NCBI GenBank assembly: GCA_947505025.1
Contig: CANNIJ010000090.1
Span: 1-5,807 of the forward strand
Source: Legionellaceae bacterium
GTDB taxonomy: Bacteria > Pseudomonadota > Gammaproteobacteria > Legionellales > Legionellaceae
Reading direction: 5' to 3'
Length of the DNA: 5,807 bases
How positions within the stretch are numbered: the stretch's first letter is position 1; each line of letters begins with the position of its first letter. Positions 1 to 5,807 of this stretch are shown here, piece by piece. The position numbers and the translations under genes are program-made. The notes under the pieces are model-generated. The model saw only the letters and a list, made by a program, of their open reading frames with translations. It had not been told where the DNA came from and searched no databases.

Positions 1-467
1 AAAAGCAAATATGAATCCAACAAACAAAATAAGTAAAAATGCAATCCCAAATAATCTCAAAAAACCTGATTGATAGGCATATATAAAAAAACTATACAGA
101 TATGAGTTTTGACTTCTAATCGTGGCGTATGATAATGGAGATGAATAGAAAGGGTTCGAGTAAGTTAAGTCCTTGTTTTTAAGGGCTACTTCTGAGCGAC
201 CAGTTAGCCCTACATCGACTGCACCACTAGATATACTTCTGATCAGATCATCATAATTACTGAATAGGTAGCTCCTGCTTTACTAATTATTAATTGTAAA
301 ATACTAATAAACACACCATCCGGTGTGTTTATATCAGTGTCTGTTGTAAAATAATGTGATGGGGTGATTCCAATCACTAATGGCTTAGTAATTATTGTTG
401 CATTGATACTACTTGAAAGTAAGCAGCATATTATGCATGCCATAATTTTACCAAGATTTATTGACAT
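1..467 (-). pseudogene. Frameshifted, partial glutamate-receptor-like protein (periplasmic ligand-binding domain followed by a membrane segment)
   Basis: The start at 467 has a strong Shine-Dalgarno site (TAAGGAG, 474-480, 6-nt spacer). The first ~24 residues form a signal peptide (Lys7, then a hydrophobic core ending near INA). Next comes the start of a type-3 solute-binding fold (KPLVIGITP, then TPDGVFISILQLI). This frame hits TGA at 243-245. The reading resumes in another frame from about 258 to the window edge: NYDDLIRSISSGAVDVGLTG, then LTYSNPFYSSPLSYATIR, the classic second half of this lobe (DLI..L..G..D and F/YS.PF). It then gives a hydrophobic helix (FLRLFGIAFLLILFVGFIFA, roughly 3-62). 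A membrane helix straight after the first lobe is the layout of prokaryotic ionotropic glutamate-receptor channels (GluR0-like); an ordinary ABC-type binding protein would continue to a second lobe without it. The pore and second lobe would lie left of the window. Loss of one base near 256-260 explains the break. It could be a true mutation or a sequencing error. Channel identity is inferred. Confidence 0.7.
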
Positions 468-473
468 GCGACG

Positions 474-480
474 CTCCTTA
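474..480 (-). promoter_or_regulatory. Ribosome binding site of the receptor-like gene
   Basis: TAAGGAG on the minus strand, 6 nt before the ATG at 467. It lies in the 27-bp gap after the 67-residue ORF and fixes the start of the secreted protein just before its signal peptide. Confidence 0.75.
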
Positions 481-494
481 ATATGGCATAAAGT

Positions 495-698
495 CTACTC
501 TTTATTTAGGATCCTCAAGTAGTTTTTTGCCAGTCTAAATCCTTCGGCTAAATTATGCTTAATTTCTGGATGCATATTTTGATCTTGTGCTTCCATTTCC
601 AAATAGCAATCAAGTAACACATCATTTAACCACCTGATTTTCATAGCATCACTCATTGGCATACGATAAATATCCATCACACGCTTTTTCATGTTCAT
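495..698 (-). CDS. Small hypothetical protein, 67 aa
   Basis: I do not recognise this protein. It starts at ATG 698, preceded by a weak ribosome site (TAAGAG, 705-710, 6-nt spacer), and ends at TAG 495-497. A second in-frame ATG at 692 is possible. The sequence is rich in Leu, Glu, Asn and Lys, with no signal peptide or membrane segment, and looks mostly helical (MKIRWLNDVLLDCYLEME; HNLAEGFRLAKNYLRIL), so it is probably a small cytoplasmic protein. It lies 70 bp downstream of putA and 27 bp upstream of the receptor-like gene on the same strand. Co-transcription with the latter is likely, from its own promoter or by read-through from putA. The good spacing and lack of an overlapping gene argue that it is real. 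No function can be given. Confidence 0.6.
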   Translation of the reverse strand: MNMKKRVMDIYRMPMSDAMKIRWLNDVLLDCYLEMEAQDQNMHPEIKHNLAEGFRLAKNYLRILNKE

Positions 699-721
699 AA
701 ACTTCTCTTATAATTATTTTA

Positions 722-747
722 GCTATATAAATTATAGCCTATATAAA
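722..747. repeat. AT-rich palindrome and 9-bp direct repeat between putA and the small ORF
   Basis: GCTATA (722-727) and TATAGC (733-738) form a 6-bp inverted repeat with a 5-bp spacer. The 9-mer CTATATAAA occurs twice in direct orientation (723-731 and 739-747), 16 bp apart. There is no T-run after the palindrome on the minus strand, so it is not a convincing terminator for putA. It overlaps the candidate -10 box of the downstream gene and could be an operator, or chance in AT-rich DNA. Confidence 0.35.
731..736 (-). promoter_or_regulatory. Candidate -10 box for the 67-aa gene and receptor-like gene
   Basis: A perfect TATAAT on the minus strand would start transcription near 724, giving a leader of about 25 nt before the ATG at 698. 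No good -35 hexamer is found 16-18 bp upstream (AGATTA at best), so it would be weak, activator-dependent or spurious. Confidence 0.3.
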
Positions 748-768
748 GTCGGATAATCTTCAGTCCAA

Positions 769-3700
769 TCAATAATCTGATTCAGCTAATAAACTCGCAT
801 TCCCACCAGCTGCAGTTGTATCCACTGTGTATGTTCTTTCGTGACATAAACGTTGTAAATATAACGGACCACCAGCTTTTGGACCAGTACCACTACGACC
901 TTCACCGCCAAACGGTTGTACCCCAACCACTGCTCCGATTTGATTACGATTTACATAACAATTACCTACATGTACACGATCACGAATATATTCTGCTGTT
1001 GGTGTGATTCTTGTATGAATACCTAAAGTTAAGCCATACTTAGTTGCGTTGATATCAGCAATTACTCGATCTAAATCCTTGCGCTTATAACTTATAACAT
1101 GCAAAATCGGACCAAATACCTCTTTATCAAGTACATCAATATTATCAATAGCTATCGCCGTTGGTGGCATAAAATACCCGGATAGACCTTCAGTTTGAAG
1201 TGCGCATTGATAAATAATTTCATATTTCTCTTGCATGAGTAAAACATGATCCTGCAACACCGAATGTGCAGCAGGATCTATAACTGGTCCAACATCGGTA
1301 CTCAACCAACCAGGATCACCAATTTCCAGCTCAGCCATAGCACCTTTAAGCATAGTAATCAAACGCGAGTACACTTCCTCTTGCACATATAAAACGCGTA
1401 ACGAAGAACATCTTTGACCTGCACTACCAAAAGCAGATGCAACTACATCCATTATTACTTGCTCGAGCAAAGCCGAAGAATCTACAATCATTGCGTTTTG
1501 ACCACCAGTTTCTGCAATCAAAGGGATTATTTCTTCACCACGCAATGCCAGCACACGTTGAATAACGTTGGCTGTTTGCGTAGAGCCAGTAAAAATAACC
1601 CCATTTATTCTGAGATCAGCTACTAATTTTGCCCCTACATCCAGGCCAGTTCCAGGTAAGAATTGCACCGCACTCTCAGGGATCCCTGCTTCTAACATTA
1701 ACTTGGTTGCGTAATATGCAATTAAGGGGGTTTGCTCTGCTGGTTTAGCTATCACACAATTGCCAGTAACTAATGCCGCAACTACCTGACCAGTAAATAT
1801 CGCCAAAGGGAAATTCCACGGACTAATACATAAAATCACACCGCGCGGATGCAGGCTCCATGTATTTAATTCACCAGTATAACCTCTTAATACAACTGGC
1901 TCACTCATCATTTCTGTAGCTAAAGCCGCATAATAACGACAGAAATCAATGGCCTCACGTACTTCTGCTACACCGTCAGGTAAAGTCTTTCCGGCTTCCA
2001 AACATGCCAAAGCCAAAAACGTTGGCATGTTTTCTTGATATAAATCAGCTAAACGTACCAAGCATTCTGCTCGTAAATGTACTGATGTTTTACTCCAAGA
2101 ACTAAAGCCAGCGGTGGCAGCAGCTAATGCTGTCTCTATATTCTCGGCTGTAGCACAATGTATGTGGCCTACAATATGATCCGGTTTCTGTGGTGAAATT
2201 ACTGCTTCAGCGGCGTTTAATTCACCTAACTTGCCCGCCAAAACCGGCTTGGCTTGAAATTGCATCAAAGAGATCCGGTCTAATTCTGACTTCAAAGCAG
2301 TTACAGCAACACGATCAGTGAAATCTATGCCGGCAGAATTTTTTCTATCCGGCAAAAACAAATTACCCGGCAAAGGAATGTTACCATTAATTTTATCTAA
2401 CAAGCCCTCTGCCACACTAACCGGATCGGCAACCAATTGACTGATCGGCGCCAGATCATCAACTATTCTATTAACAAATGATGAATTTGCGCCGTTTTCT
2501 AATAATCTTCGCACTAAATAAGGCAGCAATGCTTCATAAGTTCCGACTGGAGCATAAATTCTACACGGTATATTTTCTTTGTTCTCGGGTACTATCTGCT
2601 CGTAAAGTTCATTCCCCATACCGTGCAAACATTGAAATTCAAAATCACGATAATCACCTGCTAACTCTAAAATCAAAGCAACTGAGTACGCATTATGTGT
2701 GGCAAACTGCGGATAAATAAATTCGGTCATGCTAAATAATTTTTTAGCACATGCTTGAAATGATACATCGGTAAAAACTTTGCGTGTAAATACTGGGTAA
2801 TCACTTAATCCCTGAACCTGTGTTTTTTTAATTTCACTATCCCAATAAGCGCCTTTAATTAAACGTACTGCAATCCGACGATTATGACTTTTAGCCAGAT
2901 CAGCCAACCAATCAAGCAACGCAAACGCACGCTTTTGATATGATTGAACCGCCAATCCAAATCCATTCCAGTCAGCTAAACTTGCATCCTTAAACACACT
3001 CTCAATCACATCTAAAGACAACTCCAGACGCTCAGATTCCTCAGCATCGATTGTCAAACCAATATTGTATTGCTTGGCGAGTTGAGCCAAATGCAATAGC
3101 TTTGGCACTAACTCCTGCATAACTAGAGCATGCTGTGCCTCTTGATAACGTGGATGTAATGCAGATAATTTAATGGAAATACCCGGATGCTGATGAACAC
3201 TTGTGCTTGGATCTGCGCATGCACCAATGGAGTTGATTGCTTGAGCATACGCATCGAAATAGCGCGTTGCATCTTCAGCGGTTATAGCTGCCTCACCTAA
3301 CATGTCATATGAATAAAGATAGCCACGCGCTATTTTTTTCCTGGATCTCTTTAATGCTTCGGCAATAGTGCGTCCCATAACAAATTGTTTACTCATGATC
3401 TGCATGGCTTGATCTACAGCAAGACGTACAATACGCTCACCGGCGCGATGAAACAATCCTTGTACAGCCTGCCATAATACATAATCTGACTTTTCGGCTG
3501 ACAAAACATTACCCGTCAACATTAGCGCCCAGGTGGTTGAGTTAACAAACATAGAAGCGCTTTTACCTTGATGCGATTGCCAATCACCACATGCTAGTTT
3601 ATCTTTAATCAAAGAATCCGCAGTTGCAGTATCTGGTACACGTAACATAGCTTCAGCCAAGCACATCAACGCAATACCTTCATCTGTAGATAAAGAATAT

Positions 3701-3918
3701 TCTGCCAAAAAAGAATCAATTCCAGTAATTTTCTTACGTTCGGAGCGAATATGCTCCACCAAGGTGGTGGCGCGTAATGTTAAAGAATCTAGCTGTTCTG
3801 GCTTTAAAATTGCCTGCTGGATCAATTGGGAAATTATCTCAAACTCTGCGGTACGATAGGATTTACTCACTAAAAAACGTAAATCATCAGTAGAAATTAA
3901 AGTCTTTTTCTCCAGCAT
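769..3918 (-). CDS. putA: Bifunctional proline dehydrogenase / L-glutamate gamma-semialdehyde dehydrogenase PutA (short, non-DNA-binding type)
   Basis: PutA oxidises proline to glutamate in two steps. An FAD-dependent proline dehydrogenase feeds electrons to quinone at the membrane, and an NAD-dependent aldehyde dehydrogenase finishes the reaction, with the intermediate channelled between the sites. With the start at 3918 the protein has 1049 residues. The proline dehydrogenase barrel (about 190-500) shows ISIKLSALHPRY (Lys250), TIDAEES (Asp291), RLIKGAYWDSEI (Tyr358) and YLVRRLLENGA (Arg470-Arg471, which hold the substrate carboxylate). Lys250, Asp291 and Tyr358 align with E. coli Lys329, Asp370 and Tyr437 at a constant offset of 79. 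The aldehyde dehydrogenase part (about 550-1020) has SPWNFP (Asn702), FTGS (776-779), AETGGQN (Glu803), GQRCSS (nucleophile Cys837) and KEVFGP (Glu933). The missing ~79 residues include the ribbon-helix-helix repressor domain. It ends 212 residues after Cys837, so the C-terminal domain of long PutAs is absent too. It therefore cannot repress its own gene as E. coli PutA does. The ORF is open 36 codons further upstream to 4026, but the ribosome site favours 3918. Confidence 0.97.
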   Translation of the reverse strand: MLEKKTLISTDDLRFLVSKSYRTAEFEIISQLIQQAILKPEQLDSLTLRATTLVEHIRSERKKITGIDSFLAEYSLSTDEGIALMCLAEAMLRVPDTATADSLIKDKLACGDWQSHQGKSASMFVNSTTWALMLTGNVLSAEKSDYVLWQAVQGLFHRAGERIVRLAVDQAMQIMSKQFVMGRTIAEALKRSRKKIARGYLYSYDMLGEAAITAEDATRYFDAYAQAINSIGACADPSTSVHQHPGISIKLSALHPRYQEAQHALVMQELVPKLLHLAQLAKQYNIGLTIDAEESERLELSLDVIESVFKDASLADWNGFGLAVQSYQKRAFALLDWLADLAKSHNRRIAVRLIKGAYWDSEIKKTQVQGLSDYPVFTRKVFTDVSFQACAKKLFSMTEFIYPQFATHNAYSVALILELAGDYRDFEFQCLHGMGNELYEQIVPENKENIPCRIYAPVGTYEALLPYLVRRLLENGANSSFVNRIVDDLAPISQLVADPVSVAEGLLDKINGNIPLPGNLFLPDRKNSAGIDFTDRVAVTALKSELDRISLMQFQAKPVLAGKLGELNAAEAVISPQKPDHIVGHIHCATAENIETALAAATAGFSSWSKTSVHLRAECLVRLADLYQENMPTFLALACLEAGKTLPDGVAEVREAIDFCRYYAALATEMMSEPVVLRGYTGELNTWSLHPRGVILCISPWNFPLAIFTGQVVAALVTGNCVIAKPAEQTPLIAYYATKLMLEAGIPESAVQFLPGTGLDVGAKLVADLRINGVIFTGSTQTANVIQRVLALRGEEIIPLIAETGGQNAMIVDSSALLEQVIMDVVASAFGSAGQRCSSLRVLYVQEEVYSRLITMLKGAMAELEIGDPGWLSTDVGPVIDPAAHSVLQDHVLLMQEKYEIIYQCALQTEGLSGYFMPPTAIAIDNIDVLDKEVFGPILHVISYKRKDLDRVIADINATKYGLTLGIHTRITPTAEYIRDRVHVGNCYVNRNQIGAVVGVQPFGGEGRSGTGPKAGGPLYLQRLCHERTYTVDTTAAGGNASLLAESDY

Positions 3919-3923
3919 ACCAG

Positions 3924-3930
3924 CTCCTTT
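3924..3930 (-). promoter_or_regulatory. Ribosome binding site that sets the putA start
   Basis: AAAGGAG on the minus strand sits 5 nt before the ATG at 3918. The frame stays open to 4026, but that upstream part has no comparable site, overlaps the divergent promoter, and encodes 36 residues unlike any PutA N-terminus. Confidence 0.85.
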
Positions 3931-3964
3931 ACGGTGATTTTTTTGTAAAAAACACACACCTACG

Positions 3965-3993
3965 TATACATTTACCTCAGTTGTCGATATAAT
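3965..3993 (+). promoter_or_regulatory. Sigma70-type promoter for the L,D-transpeptidase gene
   Basis: A TATACA -35 box (3965-3970, 4/6 match to consensus) is separated by exactly 17 bp from a perfect TATAAT -10 box (3988-3993). Transcription would start near 4000, leaving a leader of about 26 nt before ATG 4026. It lies in the 107-bp gap shared with divergent putA. No equally good promoter is visible for putA; a TATTAT on the minus strand (about 3990-3995) overlaps the same -10 box but has a poor -35. Confidence 0.55.
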
Positions 3994-4010
3994 AGGCACT
4001 TCAATTGCTA

Positions 4011-4015
4011 TGGAG
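4011..4015 (+). promoter_or_regulatory. Ribosome binding site choosing ATG 4026
   Basis: TGGAG is 10 nt before ATG 4026. The spacing is slightly long but functional, and it supports this start over the in-frame TTG at 4005. Confidence 0.55.
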
Positions 4016-4025
4016 TCCATTAACA

Positions 4026-4703
4026 ATGATACTTAATCTACTGATGATTGCAATCTTTACGCACCCAATATCTTTTCATTTAACCTCTAATACTTTTGCT
4101 AAACCTGCATTTGATTTGAATGCAGAAACCAACCAATTAAGTCGTAAAGCACCAGCGCTTAACCGTAATGTACTCAGGCTTGCTTTGGCTGCATATAAAA
4201 ATGCATCGCTGCGTGGTGCAGTTAAAAGACCGGTATTAACAGTAATCGATTATTCTTTACCGTCTTCAAAACAGCGTATGTGGATTTTTGATCTGTTGCG
4301 TGATCGTTTGCTCTACAACACTTATGTAGCACATGGAAAAAATTCCGGCATGGACATTCCGCATCATTTTTCAAATTTGAACTCGAGTAAAGAAACCAGC
4401 CTGGGCACATATGTAACACGTGGTACTTACATTGGATCAAAAGGATACTCTTTAAATTTACAAGGCTTAGAAAAAGGATTTAATGACAATGCCTATAGCC
4501 GTCGTGTGGTAATTCATGGGGCTTGGTATGTAGAGCCTAGTTTTATCAAGCAAACCGGACATGCAGGACGTAGCTGGGGCTGCCCATCTATTGCCAAGAC
4601 ATTGGCAACTAGTGTGATTAATATGATTAAAGACGGATCGGTAGTCTTTGCATACTACCCAGATCATAACTATCTATCGCATACTGGTTTTGCTGTAGTT
4701 TAA
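4026..4703 (+). CDS. Secreted murein L,D-transpeptidase catalytic-domain protein (YkuD_2-like)
   Basis: This 225-residue protein probably acts on peptidoglycan in the periplasm. L,D-transpeptidases use a cysteine to cross-link peptide stems or attach proteins to them; the exact substrate of this subfamily cannot be read from sequence. Visible family motifs, in order, are RMWIFDLL, YNTYVAHGKNSG (near 105), FSNLNSSKETSLGTYV, KGYSLNLQGLEKGFND, RRVVIHGAWYV (His164) and GRSWGCPS (Ser183, Cys186). The His and Cys motifs give the likely catalytic pair. The N-terminus is hydrophobic (ILNLLMIAIF) with a possible cleavage after Ala25 (NTFA-KP), but it has no Lys or Arg before the core, so the signal peptide is atypical. 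ATG 4026 is chosen because TGGAG (4011-4015) lies 10 nt upstream. A TTG at 4005 would add seven residues but sits almost at the predicted transcription start. The gene is monocistronic and divergent from putA; a REP-type hairpin follows 37 bp after the stop. Confidence 0.88.
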   Translation: MILNLLMIAIFTHPISFHLTSNTFAKPAFDLNAETNQLSRKAPALNRNVLRLALAAYKNASLRGAVKRPVLTVIDYSLPSSKQRMWIFDLLRDRLLYNTYVAHGKNSGMDIPHHFSNLNSSKETSLGTYVTRGTYIGSKGYSLNLQGLEKGFNDNAYSRRVVIHGAWYVEPSFIKQTGHAGRSWGCPSIAKTLATSVINMIKDGSVVFAYYPDHNYLSHTGFAVV

Positions 4704-4865
4704 TCTCACTGCTGTCGCATTATAATTTGATCAATCTGCCGTAGGTTGGGCCGTGGCCCAACCATAAGGTATTGAAATCCACGTTTACAGCTGGAAGTCC
4801 GGGTCAAAATACAGTCATTGGATCTATTCTTTGCGCTCAGGGAATTTTATACAAGTCCAAACCAC
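4704..4865. other. Intergenic region between transpeptidase and RAYT
   Basis: Besides the REP hairpin it holds a perfect TATAAT (4721-4726) without a good -35, and the 8-bp palindrome TTGATCAA (4727-4734). The stretch 4764-4865 shows no clear promoter, ribosome site or second hairpin. Confidence 0.4.
4741..4763 (+). repeat. REP-like palindrome with 5' GTAG, next to the RAYT gene
   Basis: GGTTGGGC (4744-4751) and GCCCAACC (4756-4763) are a perfect 8-bp stem around the loop CGTG. GTAG (4741-4744) abuts the stem; this tetranucleotide 5' of a hairpin is the hallmark of REP sequences bound and cut by RAYT transposases. The GTAGGTTGGGC...GCCCAAC type is familiar beside RAYT genes in many bacteria. 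No T-run follows on either strand, so it is not a standard intrinsic terminator, though it may protect the 3' end of the transpeptidase mRNA. I found no second, inverted copy on the other side of the RAYT gene. Confidence 0.75.
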
Positions 4866-5393
4866 ATGCAATATCGTAGATTGATCATTCCAGGCACAAG
4901 CTATTTTTTCACGGTAGTGCTGGAAGATAGAACTAGTGATTTATTAATCCAAAGAATAAATGATCTACGTCAAGCGTTTAAGCAGGTTATTGAACGTTAT
5001 ACATTTATAATTGATGGAATCGTGGTATTGCCTGATCATTTTCATCTGATGATGACACTACCACCAGATGATGCAAATTATTCTCAATGACTGGGTTTCA
5101 TTAAAAGTTGTTTTTCACGTCAAATTGAATCATTTGAGCCCGTTAGCGTGTCGCGGAAAAACAAACGAGAACCTGGTATTTGGCAACGCAGGTTTTGGGA
5201 GCATGTTATTCGGGACGAATTGGATTATTCTCGTCATCTGGATTACATCCACTACAATCCTGCTAAGCATGGTTATGTGAGAACACCATCTGAATGGCAA
5301 TACTCAAGCATTCATCGATAAATTAATTCAGGGATTTCACCCCAAGATTGGGCCGGTCATGATGACGTTAACATACAGATATTTGGCGAGTAA
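4866..5393 (+). pseudogene. REP-associated tyrosine transposase (RAYT, Y1/IS200-like), broken by two in-frame stops
   Basis: RAYTs are single-copy HUH/Y1 enzymes that act on REP hairpins. Read in one frame from ATG 4866, the sequence gives the full family pattern: MQYRRLIIPGTSYFFTVVLE, VVLPDHFHLMMTLP with the metal-binding His58-x-His60 pair, IKSCFSR, GIWQRRFWEHVIRDE, DYIHYNPAKHGYV (catalytic Tyr is one of Tyr127/Tyr130) and finally PQDWAG near the end. The whole is 175 codons, normal for the family. Codon 75 is TGA (5088-5090) and codon 152 is TAA (5319-5321). The first fits CGA (Arg) to TGA, the second a Tyr codon to TAA, as in family members reading HRY. There are no frameshifts, so the decay looks recent. 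The first stop removes everything after the HUH motif, including the catalytic tyrosine. No clear ribosome site precedes ATG 4866; an in-frame TTG lies at 4818. The REP hairpin upstream supports the identity. Confidence 0.9.
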
Positions 5394-5397
5394 AAAA

Positions 5398-5772
5398 TCA
5401 GGTCAATCCTTGTTTTAAAATAAAGTAGAGTGTCGCATTATCCCATCCTGCTTTTTTACGTAGAGCTTTTAGCCCTAAACCCTTAAAGGCCTCCTTTACT
5501 TTGTTAAGCATGCTTATAACAATATGACGAACAATTGCGAACGTATCTTTGCATGCGATACCATTAGCAAAAGGGTAATATTCTTTTAAAAGGTCAATTT
5601 TTGATTCGCCAAACAATACAAAGTCTCGCCAGCTTTCAGCCCCACAGATACTGCCACACAAAACTACAAATAAAATCTCAATGAGTGGGTATAATTTTTT
5701 TCTGTAAATACGTGGATCGGGTAATTTAGAAAAATAAACGTCAAATCCTATGTCTACAATTTCATGCATCAT
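5398..5772 (-). pseudogene. ISAs1-family transposase remnant with an in-frame internal deletion (124 aa)
   Basis: Residues 1-79 match the N-terminal region of ISAs1/H-repeat transposases: YFSKLPDPRIYRKK, then PLIEILFVVLCGSICGAESW, FGESKIDLLKEYYPFANGI and KDTFA. From about residue 80 the sequence jumps to what reads as the extreme C-terminus of the same family (VRHIVISMLNKVK...ALRKKAGWDNATLYFILK). Full-length enzymes have roughly 370 residues, so about 250 are missing, including the DDE catalytic core; the protein cannot transpose. The junction lies near 5529-5540 and keeps the frame, so the ORF looks intact. Its start may be ATG 5772 or the adjacent ATG 5769, which has better spacing to GGTGG. 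It ends at TGA 5398-5400, only 4 bp from the end of the RAYT pseudogene on the opposite strand. I could not identify terminal inverted repeats or a target duplication; the right end may be outside the window. The family assignment is confident; the deletion is inferred from remembered family architecture. Confidence 0.75.
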
Positions 5773-5799
5773 GCCACCGGATCAAAATTCGAGTGGCAT
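5771..5799 (-). repeat. 7-bp inverted repeat overlapping the transposase-remnant start
   Basis: ATGCCAC (5771-5777) and GTGGCAT (5793-5799) are perfect inverted repeats 15 bp apart. In a minus-strand transcript the hairpin would enclose the ribosome-site-like GGTGG and two bases of the first ATG. This could limit translation of transcripts that read in from outside, as in several insertion sequences, or it could be chance. Confidence 0.4.
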
Positions 5800-5807
5800 T
5801 TGATCTT

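Noticed and set aside
816..2720. Plus-strand ORFs inside putA (816-1007, 1414-1626, 2478-2720)
   Set aside because: They lie antisense to a clearly conserved enzyme, have no family resemblance, and are shadows of its codon structure.
3919..4026. N-terminal extension of PutA to 4026
   Set aside because: No ribosome site, overlaps the divergent promoter, and the residues are unlike PutA N-termini; the site at 3924-3930 fixes the start at 3918.
4222..4667. Minus-strand ORFs opposite the transpeptidase (4222-4440, 4467-4667)
   Set aside because: Cys-rich, low-quality translations antisense to conserved motifs; no ribosome sites or recognisable domains.
4741..4763. Intrinsic terminator of the transpeptidase gene
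   Set aside because: The hairpin is strong but followed by ATAAGGTATTG, not a T-run; the adjoining GTAG and nearby RAYT fit a REP element better.
5088..5090. Stop-codon recoding or programmed read-through in the RAYT gene
   Set aside because: A second, different stop (TAA) also interrupts it, and TGA ends putA normally; two point mutations are simpler.
5068..5280. Separate 70-residue ORF on the plus strand
   Set aside because: It is a different frame over the RAYT pseudogene; the conserved RAYT motifs are in the frame starting at 4866.
1..5807. CRISPR array, tRNA, rRNA or riboswitch
   Set aside because: No regularly spaced repeats and no tRNA-like or rRNA-like stretches were seen; intergenic gaps are too short for known large riboswitches except 4704-4865, which shows only the REP hairpin.

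Overview
This AT-rich 5.8-kb window looks like a chromosomal segment of a gammaproteobacterium. A Legionella/Coxiella-like (Legionellales) host is my best guess, from base composition and gene content only; the sequence does not prove it. TAA, TAG and TGA all end genes here, so the standard bacterial code applies.

Left part (1-770, minus strand). A secreted, glutamate-receptor-like membrane protein runs off the left edge and carries a frameshift near 258. A 67-residue protein of unknown function lies 27 bp upstream of it and is probably co-transcribed with it.

Centre (769-4703). A complete 1049-residue PutA (minus strand) oxidises proline to glutamate. It has every catalytic residue checked, but lacks the N-terminal DNA-binding domain and the C-terminal extension of the E. 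coli protein. A secreted L,D-transpeptidase-like cell-wall enzyme (YkuD_2 type) is transcribed divergently on the plus strand. The 107-bp gap between them holds a good promoter for the transpeptidase.

Right part (4704-5807) is a graveyard of mobile-element genes. A REP-type hairpin with a 5' GTAG is followed about 100 bp later by a REP-associated tyrosine transposase (RAYT) gene. That gene is broken by two in-frame stop codons but still readable to its natural end. Only 4 bp further is an ISAs1-family transposase remnant on the opposite strand. Its N-terminus and C-terminus are joined in frame and the whole catalytic middle is missing. A 7-bp inverted repeat overlaps its start codon.

I find no strong evidence of a wholly new system. 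The most interesting points are the RAYT/REP pair in decay, the internally deleted transposase that kept its frame, and the frameshifted receptor-channel gene with its small unknown neighbour.
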